Of a DNA stretch of 64,000 nucleotides, positions 26,204 to 37,964 are shown one piece after another; position 1 is the first letter of the stretch; each line of letters starts with the position of its first letter. The notes beneath the pieces were generated by a model, which saw only the letters and a list, made by a program, of their open reading frames with translations, was not told where the DNA came from and did no database searches. This DNA comes from Gymnopilus junonius (Eukaryota; Basidiomycota; Agaricomycetes; Agaricales; Galerinaceae): NCBI GenBank assembly GCA_015501075.1, contig JADNYJ010000021.1:303523-367522 (forward strand). Reading direction: 5' to 3'. The position numbers and the translations under genes are program-made.

Positions 26204-27046
26204 AGGACCCCTGATTATTCTGAAATTGGTCGGAGACGGATTCACCCATAGGCGCGGCCGAAGGCCGCGCGACCTCGGATACTTTCACCTATCTACGGCA
26301 CTCTCGGAGGCCTTGAGTGAGATCCTACGTTCACCCATAGCCCGGCCTCGGGCTATGGGTCGGATACTGTTCACCCAGTGCCGAGTCTCGGCACTATCTC
26401 ATCAATGGTTCCGGGCCATGAGCAAAGTAGGTCATGTAATGAGAACGAGAATGAATATTCATCATCACTTCCTGGCCTTGGACAATGGCTTCAGATGATG
26501 ATTAACGATGGTCCGCTGAAAAGTTCTATGTAATATATACGCCCCAACATGAAAAGTTTTTTTGCTCTTTCTTTCTCATTTTATCTGCCACCTATTCTCG
26601 CCACTTGAAATGTCGACCTCTCCGGAGGTCATGGACTTCACTCAACAGGAGTTGAGCAGCCCTAACGACTTGTCTTCATGGTTAAAGACAGGGAAATTAT
26701 ACAAGGATGTTCCCCAAATTGTCTCTGATGAACTTCTGCACTGGCTCTCCCTTTCTGAAAAGCTTGAGAAGCTTCTTCCACCCCCAATGTGTCGAGCGAG
26801 CAGAATGATGAAATAGAGTAGAAAATGGGCAGTAGGAATTTTTGGCGGTTTTTTACGATTTTTAGGCAATTTTTATTCATGTTTTTTAATGTCGGATACG
26901 CGGTTCACCCATAGGGAGAAAAATGTTTACCACGGATACGAAATTCACCCAAAATTGAGCCAAATTGGCCGATTTTGCGTTCACCCATGCCAGGCGAAAA
27001 TCTGGGTTTTCCGTATCCGACCTATCTCAGAATAATCAGGGGTCCT
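26204..27046. mobile_element. 843-bp inverted-repeat element with hairpin cassettes
   Basis: The termini are inverted repeats of about 43 bp. AGGACCCCTGATTATTCTGA opens the left end, and its complement closes the right end at 27046. Inside, a word close to TCGGATAC plus TTCACCCA is repeated at least five times. Three perfect hairpins (26252-26270, 26334-26359, 26377-26395) lie between such words. No transposase domain is visible. A short open frame at 26562-26816 has no known motif. No target-site duplication flanks the element, because its left and right flanks come from different duplicated sequences, which suggests it sits on a rearrangement breakpoint. Confidence 0.78.
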
Positions 27047-28539
27047 GTTACAAGGACACATCTCCTTTGTTCGGTACTTCCACTCTGCAAGAGAATAGTG
27101 AAATTGTGCAATGGAAGGCGGGGTCGCAACCTCCTATTGGCACTGGCCGTAAACATGTGCTTCCATCTGTTCATTCTCCTCAGGAGCTCGCCAACGTCCC
27201 TCATGTTGTCAATTCTGGCCTCCAAATAACGTCAGGCGGTTTAACTGAACCTTCCTCGTGGACTGATCACCGCCTTTCCAACGCTGCGCGTCATAGTCTC
27301 TACCCTCTGACTGTCGCCAATAGCAAAGAAATTTTGCAAACTTCATTTCTTTTAGCCCCTTGCGAGGAAAATGCATCTCAATGGGCTGGTGGCCTGTGTG
27401 GAGTAGCAAATAAAGAACTAGTCGAGGCACCTCGAGCTCCTCGATTGGCCAATGTTGAACTTCCAGCCACGGTTACAGGTCCAGATAGCTCCGCTGCATG
27501 CGACTACCTTTGGTATAACCCTGATTACTACTACCCCGAAGTTACCCATGCAGATTTGCAAGCTCCGCGTCCAAAGAAAAACTATGAAATTGCAGGCTTA
27601 CCTAAGTTTTTCGTTAACATGCTGTACATATCGACCAATAGACCTCTTCTTCCTCAGTTGACGAATAATTCAACTGATCTCAAGATAACAATTGGAGGAC
27701 CGATTGGCCATCTTTTAGGGGATCACGACGTCCAAATGTCTAACATTTCCGATTTTTTCCATAAACGCGCCGAAACTTCCTCCAATTCTCTCTCTGTGGA
27801 TTGGAAAAGCTGCGCTGTTGACCACACCGGCGTCCGCGGCCTTCTTACTCTGAAGCTTCTATTTGACCATCTCAATAATCCTTTCGCTTCAAGTTCCCCA
27901 TCCCAAGATGCTGGCTCTCTTCTCTTCCCATTTTCCACCATATCCAAATTGTCGATTAAGGTGCCCAAGTTCATTATTTATCTCTCAGGCCAGTACACGC
28001 AAGAGGATGATAGCATCCATCTCAAAAATGCTCGTCAGGTCAAGGAGTTTTCCTTCAGCGGAGACTTTGGTGTCTTCGTATTAAACTTCTTGGACATTCC
28101 TTTTGCATCCCTCACTGTCCTCAGTTTGACTGAGTGTTTGATGTCTGTCGATGAAGCTGTTGCTCTCGCGCATGCTTGTCCAGCGCTTGAAGCGCTCGCT
28201 CTCGGGACCATCGTACCTTTCAAAAAAACTGATCTCAGAAAACGTCTCCCAGATAGCTCGATTGAAAGGGTTGATTTTCCAAATCTCACTTCGCTCAAGG
28301 TCAAGTGCACAGAACGACATGGGAAACTCGTGGACCGTATGGGCTTGAAGGTCCTGAAATCTTTAACTCTCCACCTGGATAGTGAAAAGGTGTACGGGCA
28401 GACGGATTTCCTGGACCACAGTGTTCCTTGGTCTACTCTCGAAAGCCTCGATATTATTGGGACAGTAGACTATATGACATATAATTCATTGTTACGTATG
28501 GATCATTGCTCAGTACGGTGCACTAGCGTAAATTATTGA
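26965..28539 (+). CDS. F-box/LRR-like protein, 5' end replaced by mobile element
   Basis: A single long frame of 524 residues. The second half (about residues 330-510) has repeated segments such as FPNLTSLKVK, LKSLTLHLD and ALEALALG that look like the leucine-rich repeats of basidiomycete F-box proteins. No F-box is visible. The first 27 residues are encoded by the right end of the inverted-repeat element, so the native N-terminus is probably lost. The gene converges on the F-box gene at 28567 with only 27 bp between their stops. It may be a chimera, or a truncated gene that kept an open frame by chance. Confidence 0.55.
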   Translation: MADFAFTHARRKSGFSVSDLSQNNQGSCYKDTSPLFGTSTLQENSEIVQWKAGSQPPIGTGRKHVLPSVHSPQELANVPHVVNSGLQITSGGLTEPSSWTDHRLSNAARHSLYPLTVANSKEILQTSFLLAPCEENASQWAGGLCGVANKELVEAPRAPRLANVELPATVTGPDSSAACDYLWYNPDYYYPEVTHADLQAPRPKKNYEIAGLPKFFVNMLYISTNRPLLPQLTNNSTDLKITIGGPIGHLLGDHDVQMSNISDFFHKRAETSSNSLSVDWKSCAVDHTGVRGLLTLKLLFDHLNNPFASSSPSQDAGSLLFPFSTISKLSIKVPKFIIYLSGQYTQEDDSIHLKNARQVKEFSFSGDFGVFVLNFLDIPFASLTVLSLTECLMSVDEAVALAHACPALEALALGTIVPFKKTDLRKRLPDSSIERVDFPNLTSLKVKCTERHGKLVDRMGLKVLKSLTLHLDSEKVYGQTDFLDHSVPWSTLESLDIIGTVDYMTYNSLLRMDHCSVRCTSVNY

Positions 28540-28566
28540 ACCCTGTAACAATGTGTGTGCTCTAAA

Positions 28567-30018
28567 CTATATACAATACCCGCCGTTTCCTTCCAAGCCT
28601 TGCTGAAGCATTTCTGAGAGTGCTGATCGATCTATTGGCCCGAGGTCACTCACAGCAACACATATTTTTTTTAAGCTTCCTCGCCTTTCAAGTGGTGAAA
28701 AACGAGAAGCAACCATAGCTGAAAGAACGCCATCTGTAATGTCCAGCAAGCTTGTACTGAGATTCAGAATCTCCAACGATGGAAGGACCTCATGGCGGCC
28801 CTGGTGGTTAACATTTGTAAGTTGATGCAGAATTCTATCGGTAATCGTCACAGAAAGTTTGATGTGATTGAGGTTTCGAAATTCAGGGATTTGCAGATAT
28901 TTCCGCAAGTCGCCTTCGGGAATAAGTAGGTCATCCAACTCGAAAGTCATCAGATGCTGAACAGATTGGGACCGTTCAAGAAATCCTTGCAAACTAATCG
29001 CATCCCTTGGGGTTTCTTTTAGAAACCTGTTCCATATCTTCAGTGTCTGCAAAGCAGGCAGCGAGAGAAGTCGGAAGAGAGGACCTGTCTCTTGTGCTGA
29101 AGTGATGGTCAATCTTTTGAGATGGGCATGAGTAATGACAGATGGAGTACATGAGTCTTCGAAGGAGCAAGAGGTGGATGATAAGGAATGCACACGAAGG
29201 AACTCCAATTCTGGAGTCTTAGATAGAACGGCCAGTAATTGGTTGAAGGAGACCTCCGACGAAAGGGTGAGACCAGTGAGCTGAGCCCAAGGGCAATGCT
29301 CAGGCTGAATATGAGGGTAGAATACTCGCCAATCTACATGCCGCAAGGTCTTACATGCATGAATGGTTCTCCAGATATCGTCTAATGCGGATTCCTGCTT
29401 TGCTAGTTTGCCGCTGGGCTTGGAAACCCAGAGAGTGGCTGACTCAAGTATATCCAGAGAATATTCGGACATCGTTATTTGGGAAAGAATTGGAAGGGTT
29501 TGTACGTCAATAGCGAAATAAACGTTCATCCAGTATTGCCGTCGTCCGATAAAGAGCGACATAATATCGATGGCGGCGGACTGATCACATTTATCCACAG
29601 TGAAAGCCCGGATCGATAGGTCTAGAGGGTGTGCACCAGCTCTTTCGAGCCATAATTGGGTCAATTTAACCTGTGACCTTTGTGGCTTGAGAACATAAAT
29701 CCGAGACCAGAGCTTCGGTGTATGGAGAGCTACATTGCGCCAATATGAGCAAACGTGTCCAAAAAGAAGCGGGTCGCTGTCACAAAAACGAGACACCAGT
29801 GGTCGATTGCTGTGTTGCAGGCCGATATCGTCGTCTTCAAGAAGTTTAAGAAATATCTCGGCCAATATCTCAGGGGGTATCGTATTGATTACGTTCCTTT
29901 CTGCAAAAAGGTCGATTAAATGGATCAAAAAATAGATTTCAAGATGAAAGAAGATTACTTGAAGGAGCTGAACAGCGAATGAATCGAGGCCTCTGTGTAT
30001 ACGGATCGATAGTGACAA
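28567..30018 (-). CDS. F-box domain protein
   Basis: A 483-residue intronless frame. Near residues 45-105 it reads INTIPPEILAEIFLKLLEDD followed by FGHVCSYWRNVALHTPKLWS, the standard F-box arrangement of Agaricomycetes. The remainder contains LRR-like segments (LKRLTITSAQ, LPALQTLKIW, LPSLEILNLS). F-box proteins are substrate adaptors of SCF ubiquitin ligases; the substrate is unknown. The start is uncertain: the family often begins a little before the F-box, so an upstream intron or a later Met is possible. Confidence 0.82.
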   Translation of the reverse strand: MSLSIRIHRGLDSFAVQLLQVIFFHLEIYFLIHLIDLFAERNVINTIPPEILAEIFLKLLEDDDIGLQHSNRPLVSRFCDSDPLLFGHVCSYWRNVALHTPKLWSRIYVLKPQRSQVKLTQLWLERAGAHPLDLSIRAFTVDKCDQSAAIDIMSLFIGRRQYWMNVYFAIDVQTLPILSQITMSEYSLDILESATLWVSKPSGKLAKQESALDDIWRTIHACKTLRHVDWRVFYPHIQPEHCPWAQLTGLTLSSEVSFNQLLAVLSKTPELEFLRVHSLSSTSCSFEDSCTPSVITHAHLKRLTITSAQETGPLFRLLSLPALQTLKIWNRFLKETPRDAISLQGFLERSQSVQHLMTFELDDLLIPEGDLRKYLQIPEFRNLNHIKLSVTITDRILHQLTNVNHQGRHEVLPSLEILNLSTSLLDITDGVLSAMVASRFSPLERRGSLKKICVAVSDLGPIDRSALSEMLQQGLEGNGGYCI

Positions 30019-30489
30019 TCTCTGTTATGTTCCAATTCAGACGTATGATTTTTAGGACGTGAGTGGGTGATGGAACTCACCTGGAAGCTTGAGATAGCTA
30101 TGGTTAATCATGTCGGGAAAACAGGTTGAGGGTAATTACAGCCAGCCGCAATAGCGGAAGATAGCAACCAGCCCTTTAAAGCTAGGAAAGCGGCGCCCTT
30201 CCACGCTGAAGACACGAACACCAAGCCGAATTACAAGGCAAGGCGTGATTCGATCACAAGGGTAACATTGTCTTCAGTAGTATAAGTCGTATCCAAGATG
30301 TTGGGCACATCATGGTTTCACTGTCGGCCGTATAAGTACAAGGAAGCCTAGCGAGATATAGGCGGCGGTTGCCGTCTCTTGCTACTTTTTTTGGTTGGTC
30401 CACAGATACCGAGTTGTATCTAAGTTTCAGAGCACTTCCGAGTAAAAGATTAGCCCATCGTATTATCCTAAAGTTGGACTAGGATATTG

Positions 30490-31510
30490 ATTCCACTCAG
30501 GCATTGGGGAGAGTGACAGCGGAGGACGAGAAGAGGTCCTTGTACTTGTTCGGGAATATGAGGTGACACAGCCACGTTTGGTCTGGACTCTGGACCGTTC
30601 CGTGCCACTCATTGCTTATATAACCTGCTAAATGCAGGAACAACATCATTTGTTTTCTGTCGTCGCCCTGCTCCAAGTTCTCCTTGCAAAGTTCCCAATC
30701 ATTGACAGTCCACACATATGCGTGCTTTTCAACCTTCTCCTCGATGCACATTATGTATGATTCGGCCCCGCTCCCCGACGGGCGCCTATTCGATGATGTC
30801 ATTTGTGTTATCGAGTCAGGCATTGGCTCCTGATTTGGTGATATTAATCTTCTCACAAACCTTCATTCTTGACGTCTTCCATTTGCTACCTTCGCGTCCC
30901 GGCTCATCTTCCTTGAACCTGAGAAGATCGATGTGTGTCTGAGGAGATTATCGTGTTCAATTTTAGACAGTGGCTGTCAAGGATTAATCGATGGTGGGCA
31001 CCTGCCACCTGCTCCCTGACCCACTGTCCTGTCTAGCTATTGATGGAAACCTCAATCTCGGTGCCAGAGTAACCTGATTTACAATCCTCTATGTACATAT
31101 TCGTGGCGTCAGGGCTGAAGGAAGGACAAGGTTGGAGTACATATACCGATGCACTGTTGGCTTGCTTGCTTATCTACAAAATCAGTTCACAGGTAACGAC
31201 GTCAATTTCTTTAGCCTACAATCCTCTGAGCTATTCTTCGACAATTCAGGACGATTCCAGCACGTTAGTTCTTTTACTTCTAAAGATCTCCTTAAAGGAG
31301 TATCAGAACAGAAGCTCGGCATCTTGCCTAAATACCCTTCATGCTTCATCAAATGTTCATTTCCATTCATTTGATGTGGCAAGCCTCATGCTCCGAGGAT
31401 CAGCACAGCCTTCATGGGAGCTGAGGAGCAAAAAAAGGACAGCAGGTCGAGCATATCCATTTTTCCCATCCAAATATTTGCTCGAATAGGGAAATGACTC
31501 AAACACTTGA
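30490..31510. repeat. Duplicated block of unknown content, copy A
   Basis: Patches of this stretch match 54390-55220 in the same order. They include GACGGGCGCCTATTCGATGA, the words around TATGTACATATTCGTGG, and CGAATAGG(G)AAATGACTCAAACA. On the minus strand 30497-30856 is open for 119 residues, and its N-terminal TQMTSSNRRPSG is kept in the other copy, where the frame then breaks. The gene, if any, is not recognised. In both places the block lies just upstream of the small-protein and kinase genes. Confidence 0.6.
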
Positions 31511-31849
31511 CTGCTTCCGGTACTACACAGCATTGCATAGTGGCGTGGCTACCCAGGGTCCTCATGGTGATATGTTTTGGGTTGATTAGGACGGACGAGA
31601 AATATTAGTGGATCCAGGTACAGAACTTCACTAAGACAAGGAAGGCTCAAGAGTTTCCCGTCGCTTACACATGGGAACCTTGCTTCTGGCGGTCAAATTT
31701 CATCTTTTGCCTTGGCAAAGAGGTGTGGCATTTCTTAATCCAGGTGATGTGTTGGAATTGTTACAAGGCCATGCAAGGGTTCACTTCAGGGGAATGGAAT
31801 AGGCCTGCTGGCCAATCTAAATTTTTCGTTCTCCGACTTTTTGCTTTGG

Positions 31850-31856
31850 TATAAAT
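31850..31856 (+). promoter_or_regulatory. TATA box of small-protein gene
   Basis: TATAAAT lies 109 bp upstream of the start at 31959. The paralogue at 56250 has a matching TATAAATA 74 bp upstream of its start. Confidence 0.5.
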
Positions 31857-31958
31857 TCTGCGACCATTTTTCGACCGACCTCCAGGTCAACATCCACCCC
31901 CAAGGAAGTTGATATTCTTCCTCTCACCACTTCGAAGTCGACGGCGCCTCATCACATC

Positions 31959-32767
31959 ATGTCTGAACAAACTTCTACTACTCTGGAGTTCTCAGTAAGG
32001 CTTGTTTCTATGGTCAGGGTTCACATCCTTTATGCTCTCTTTTATTTCACAGATTGGAGAGAAGGTGAAACTCGCCAAAAAGATGGAAGGCTCCAAGGAG
32101 AAACCCCTTGTGTATGGCGACCCCACTAATAACTGTAATCGTATCAAGACCTCTCTGCCTCAAAACACAGAGGTAGTCATCAAATTAGGTCAGAGGCCAG
32201 CCTTGCCACGTTCTTCTGTAGGCTTTATTTTTTGACTATGTAATGGAGAGCAACTGACCGAGCAAATACTTCTAGACAGGTGGAGCAGGAGCCACACCGG
32301 GCCCTGACAAATACTATTCGTGCCAGAAATTGGACGGCCTGAAGTACCGCCTGGTTAAAGATACAACTGATGGGATGAACGATCCGCGCTACCGAGTTCC
32401 CCACACCTCACTGTCACTTTCCGGAGATGGTAAACAATTAAACCGCGTTTTCGTCGAGGGAGAATATGCCCATGTGACCAAGGAATGGAACTGGGAGACA
32501 AAGGATGGCAAGCAGAGTTTGAAGGTAGGTGATATTATCAAGATTTATGGTCCGGCACGTACCCGAGCGACAGTGGGTGTTATATATTAATATTTTTGCT
32601 GCCCTTCTGGCTGATAAACTTCTTAACAGGGGACAGAGCTGCTACCAACGACGTCCTATCAGACCTCCGCAACGTACAATTTTTATAGGACAGATACATC
32701 GGAGCAGCACCCCATCTATTGGAAGTCCGATGCGCTCCATCCAGCATCTGCTTACAAGAAACTTTAG
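31959..32767 (+). CDS. Small protein of unknown family, paralogue A
   Basis: Four exons give about 190 residues beginning MSEQTSTTLEFS and ending SAYKKL. The middle reads as alternating polar and hydrophobic beta-type segments (GEKVKLAKKM, TEVVIKLGQ, EGEYAHVTKEWNWETKDG, KVGDIIKIYG), suggesting a compact beta-rich fold. There is no signal peptide or membrane segment. The paralogue at 56250 shares the exon layout and the pattern of conserved residues but is strongly diverged, so both copies have probably been under selection to keep the frame. Its place directly before a DFD-type kinase gene is also conserved. I do not recognise the family. Confidence 0.65.
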
Positions 32768-33123
32768 CGTCAGTTGAAAGTTTGTGTAAAGCCTTGGTTC
32801 GATAATGATGGATCGTTAGCCCCGAAATGCTTGTGAAATTTGAATGTAACTAGTTTGATGTGTGAATAAGCTTTTGACCCAGAATTACACAAGATTTATG
32901 TACATCGCGGAATCATATTTGTGACGAGCGGCATTATTAATGCGTACCTCTTCTTGTTGCCACTTGCAGCACTTGAGAGTCAGATTTCCGTCAAAAATGC
33001 GATCACATGATACAAGCGTGCGAAATCGCAACCCCCAAACAGTTACAATGATGCGTTGATTGGGTCCAGTTCAACTTCACACCACCAACTACAAGATTCG
33101 TGTCACCTATTTCGCTGTCCGCT

Positions 33124-34783
33124 ATGGATGTTGAGTCTTTTCTCAAGATTTCTCTTACTATCAATTCCTATCGAGTTTAATGCAGGAAAACACACGCAGC
33201 CTGGTCCCTTTCGCTTTTCAACCAGGACAAGATGATTTCAACGTGCTCGAACGCTTAGAATTCTGGGATGCTCCAGACACGATTCGTTTCTTTGATGAAC
33301 ACGGATACATTCTCTATAGACGAATTTTTTCGTACGGCGATCCGTCATGTTCATCAACCCCAGTCATATCGTCTGAACAGATTTTTGTGGAGGACAACTA
33401 CCCTTACGCGTCTTACGACTACGCGTCGGATCCGGACAAATTTCTTCTTGCAGCAGATTTAAGAGTTCGTTCTATCTCTGCCCTCTCTGCCCTCTCTGCC
33501 CTATGATTGGTGCCGAGCTGACTTCGGACTTCCCTAGGTGAAGGTAGCGTTCGCCCAGGACTCTCTTGGACGACATGTCGCTATCAAGCTTGTGCGTGAC
33601 AACACTGATGAGTACCGTATTCTGCGGTTTTTGAATCAACAACCCCTGGAAACTCTGCGGGAGAATTGTGTGATTCCAGTCCTGGAATTGCTTCCTATTG
33701 AAGGATTCTGGTTTGCGGTGATGCCCAGGTATATCATCATACTTAGGGGCCCAACATGTCCCTGACGCGTCTATAGATGGGGAGGTTCTGCACGGCGTCC
33801 CCACCCAGTTACAATCCATGATGCACTGGACTTGATGCATGCAATGCTGAAGGTTTGCTGAGCTGCATTCCGTAATAGAATGCCACTGATCCAAAGTTCT
33901 ACAGGGTCTAACATTTCTTCATAAACATAATATCAGTCATGGGGTATGCTTTGATCTCTTTTTCTCCAAGGTGAACTCACTATTTACTGCAGGATATAAA
34001 TGACGATAATGTTTTGGTCAATCATTTTTGCGATGTGAGGCATGCCCCGAACTGCCAAATACGTCGCGATTTGCGTTCTCAACAATGCCTCTCGTACGCA
34101 CTGTTTGATTTTGACTGGTCTATTATATTGTCTGCAGATTCGGACCGCAAGGAATATCGGCTTCCCTATAAAATGTCCTGGGGTACATTCTGCAGGGTAT
34201 ACGACACTGGCCAAGGCGAATTTGACTACAACCCCTTTGTCTTTGACGTTGGCAACCTGGGTGCCATATTCTGTAATATGTATCAGGTGAGGTCTGCTTT
34301 GCGGGCATTCTGATATATCTTATTTGTCCCTTTCAGCACTTAGCGCCAGCAGCACCTTTCCTTGCACCGCTGCTAGATAGGATGACAACGCGCGACCTTG
34401 AGCGTCGCTTTACTTCAATGGAAGCTCTTCATTTTTTTGAAGACATGTTTTCCGAGATGACGGAGACTCAGCTCGGAACACCATTTTGGGAAGACGATGT
34501 CGAGGTCTATATACCTTACGATAAATACGACAGATGGGGAAGTCTCCCTCCTGGTTTTGCGAAGAAATGGGCCATGTATAGAGAACCACCGATCCCCTTG
34601 ATGACTAGATTTCTTCGCTGGATTTGCAGGCGTGAATGGGTATACCATACTGTGGCCTTCATTCGGTGGTTCGCTTACCGTCTGAGACTGGTGCTGTTGC
34701 CAAGAAGGGTGACTACACAGTTCGTTGGCCTCGGGACATCTGACGTTATACCTTTTATTCCCCAACGTTTTCTATCATTGTAA
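33124..34783 (+). CDS. Protein kinase-like protein with DFD motif, copy 1
   Basis: A fungal protein kinase-like domain of about 470 residues. The ATP-binding lysine lies in RHVAIKLVRDN (about 33585), the catalytic loop is ISHGDINDDNVLVNHF (split by an intron near 33940-33993), and the Mg-binding loop is LFDFDWS in place of DFG. The tail (FLRWICRREW) is shared with the copies at 52463 and 58396. I start at 33124: a two-codon first exon (ATGGAT) and a GTTGAG donor match the equivalent tiny first exons of the two other copies. All junctions are in frame and nothing is missing. Kinases of this DFD type are abundant in Agaricomycetes; their substrates are unknown. Confidence 0.8.
33475..33503 (+). 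repeat. Short tandem repeat TCTCTGCCC x3
   Basis: Three consecutive copies of the 9-mer lie inside the second intron of the kinase gene. Confidence 0.85.
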
Positions 34784-35836
34784 TATGAAAGCTGGACTCT
34801 ATGTTAATTCAAATACTATATGTCCTCCAACCGTTACTTAAACATGATACTTTCTATCAGAAATTTGTTTCATGAATGTTGACCTGCACACAGCAAATAT
34901 ACAGCTTCCCTTACAAATGGACTAGCGTAGTCTGAGTATTAACCAGCTCGAGTGGAAAACAAAGACTTACTAGTGCGGTGACGTCGTACCTTGAAAATAG
35001 CCACCTTTAATAACGGCCAGCGGCGCGGTGTTGGTCAGAGTCGCTGATATTAATATCGCTGACACATATGTTGATACTTGAGAAAATGTGCCAAAGAGAT
35101 TGTGAATGGAAAGATTTAAAACCGAGGGACCATGCTTGAAGTTTGAAGGGTGGCTCGTGCTGAGGAGTCGACGATGCTCTTTGGTGGGCCACTTCGTTAA
35201 TTGTGTGATTTATGATCTCCTGGGGCAATGAAGGAATTTGCTGAAGCTCTTGGGAGTGTCATCTTAGTTCAGTCGAAATTGAACACACCAGGCTGCTGGT
35301 CGCTTCAGGTAGGATAATGCACACTGCACCGTGCCAATAGGTATTATTCCAGCTGCAGATATCAATCACGGGCTACCATCCAGCGGAATCAGGTCTATTA
35401 CCATTGAATGCACCCTTTTTCTCACCAATCAACGAGATCAAAAGACCGTACTTGACCCATTGTACATCCCCTGGGCAAACCTTGACAACGCTCTATCCGA
35501 CGCGTGGTTACAAGATGCTGCTTGCTCACCCTTCCTTATGCTGGACGACTTATTCATACATTTACAAGTGTTACCTCGATATAATCAGTCTCCCCACGAG
35601 TGGATGCCAAACTTTTTCGACGCCGGTCATGTATTCCACGCAGTGGGTCTCACTATGCAATGGGTAAAGATTCGTTTTGAAATAGAGGGAGGAGATTACG
35701 TGTATGTCTAGGGCCCTGCAGGATTTGAAAAAGACCTTTTGGCTTACTAAAGGATCGATAAATGTAAATTTACCCATCGGACTACATAGTGTTTTTCCGT
35801 AGTGGCATCCCAGTTTAATGTAAAAATCCGAGTCGT
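34784..35836. other. Spacer between kinase and P450 copy 1
   Basis: A plus-strand frame of 126 codons at 35331-35711 has no family motif, and the shorter spacer beside the second module copy (60017-60199) does not contain it. I do not support it as a gene. Nothing else is seen here. Confidence 0.4.
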
Positions 35837-37964
35837 TCACATTCTCTTTTTAAACATCACTTCGGCAGTCCTACTAGCGGTCAGAAGGCCGGAAAACCAG
35901 AAGTTATCTGGACGAGGGCCATCATTGGGAAACTTCACTTCGTAGTTGAGTAAGATATAGACGAGCATTGCCTTCAGCTCGTTGACCGCAAAGAAACGTC
36001 CTGGGCTGTCAAGGTTGGGAGGATTTTCAGGCCACAATGCACTTCTCTAGATCAAAAAAATTACGAACCAAGCATGCCTGCCCATGCCGAAAGTGTAGTA
36101 GTTTGGTGCCATGGAGACAAATTGGTGTTTTAATCCCTCTCCTTCATGAGGCATATTTGAAAACCTGAAGCCCTGGAACTCATGTGCTCCGTCATAGTTT
36201 TTCTGCGATTCTACGTCAGTCGTTTGCATTGACGAAGACGAAGCTTTCGCGCACTGACGTCGTCAAGATGAGTCTCATAGGAAGCGATTGCTACCTCTGT
36301 ACCTGCTGGCAGTGTTATTCCATTGGAAAATGTAAAGTTCTGGAGGATTTTGCGATTCATGGCCTCTAGAGATCAGAATCAGGCCACCGTTACAAGTGAC
36401 AATGACTCATCCTTACGAGCTCCGACTGCAGATCTTTGGGATTCCATGATAAAGCTTTCGAGCTTGCGCATCTTTTGCATTGAAAGCTTGGTCCAGCCCT
36501 CTGCTTCGATGACGGATTCCACCTCCTCCCGCAAGGGTGCTACGTACTCTGGATAAGCTGCTAGATTGAATAATGTGTGCGTCAATGCCTGAAAATAGTT
36601 TCTTAAGACGTCAGAAATTGGTAATAAAGAACAACTTGGCTGACGTTCGTCGTAGTATGGATGGCGGCGACATTGACGCTTAATACGCGGATGGCTATTT
36701 CTTCAACTTTGTGAAGATGAGGACCTTTCGCTTCGTCAAATAGCCAGCTAATAAGATCGTTCTTGGGTGTTTAGTGAGAACAACAGCGAGGCATCATTAA
36801 GTAGTCCTTTCTTACTGGTTTATCAGGCCAATCTTTTCCGTGCCTTTCCCTCTGTTTAAGTTGTTCCTCTACTAACGGACGAATGTGGTGTACCGCTCGC
36901 TTGATCCTTCCAGGAACCTTGGTGAGAACAGGACCGACTCGACTAGAAGGTGCATTAATTTGTTTCCGACGGACCAGTTGGCCAAGATTTACTACTTACG
37001 GTTTGAGGAACTCTGGAAACAAATTTATAATTTGTGCGCCAATAAAGACATCGATAGTGAATTGTTCGTTAAGTTCTTGGAAGTCAGGATCTCTGCCTGG
37101 AAGGATAAGATAGGATCAGCCTAGGATTGCAGTCGAATAAAAATAGTCAAGCAGACATAATGGCAAGCCAACGAAGACACGATTGGTCGTCCTGCAGACT
37201 ATTTTCATAATAGTGTTGAAAGCCGGAACTGTTATCCACTCTGACAAGGGTTAACATACAGGATCAAGGGATAAAATGCATTATGTACCGTCTTTGACTG
37301 GGATAACATCCTTAAAGGATGCGATAATCTCATCTTTGACATCTGGAAACCGAACTTCGAGGTTTCGAGTCAAAGTGGTACGAATGGTGGAAATGTGATA
37401 AATATCCTGCTGGACCTGTTTTCCAAGGGTATAATCAGCCTGGAGGGTCTGATGGGAAACAAACAATTAGGCGAGAATTTCTGATAATCAAGCCAGACGC
37501 TTTGCCTCGCGGACAGCTTCCTCAAATGATACCTGACTCTCATTGGCACGGCGAATGTCTTCAACCATTTCGTGTCCGCTAACGATCACAAGCCATTTTG
37601 AGAGTGTCGAGACCTTGAAGGCTGAGCCATAATACTAATACCAACGTCAGTGTGAAGGCGTGTCCTGCGTGGCATCAATGGTTTTGATAGTACACACTTT
37701 ACTGTATCCTTCTTGGATCATTTCATGTCCATGCAGAAAGAACCGTATAGCATCGATGTATGCCCAAAGATGCCAGAAGACCCTACCGTTGGAATGTGTT
37801 GAAGCTATTTAGACAGATAATTATGAGCTTCTGAATCACTTTTCTGCCGGAGCACCACACTGGGAACCAACCTTTCGTCCAGCTGAGTTGCGATGCTTAG
37901 ATATTAAATAGGCGGCCAACAGCAATATTAAGGTTGGAAGCGTCGTTGACCAGTCGATCTGCAT
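35837..37964 (-). CDS. Cytochrome P450 (basidiomycete ent-kaurene-oxidase-like type), copy 1
   Basis: A membrane-anchored heme monooxygenase in many exons. The start MQIDWSTTLPTLILLLAAYL forms a signal anchor. Segments recognised downstream are GSAFKVSTLSKWLVIVSG, FTIDVFIGAQIINLFPEFLKP, FNLAAYPEYVAPLREEVESV (just after the I-helix) and FTFSN-type strands with HQFVSMAPNYYTFGMGRHA. The heme cysteine is split by an intron (TG/C) between GRHA and PGRFFA (about 36014-36080). The C-terminus is EVMFKKRM. This copy lacks one C near 37750 and one G near 37900 that the second copy (60200-62332) has, giving frame shifts that may be sequencing errors. It sits in tandem with an alpha/beta hydrolase gene of the same strand. 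The substrate is unknown. Confidence 0.8.

Noticed and set aside
26562..26816. 84-codon frame inside the hairpin-bearing element
   Set aside because: No transposase or other motif; probably chance, although it might be a remnant of captured sequence.
35331..35711. 126-codon plus-strand frame between kinase and P450 copy 1
   Set aside because: No family motif, and it is absent from the corresponding spacer in the second module.
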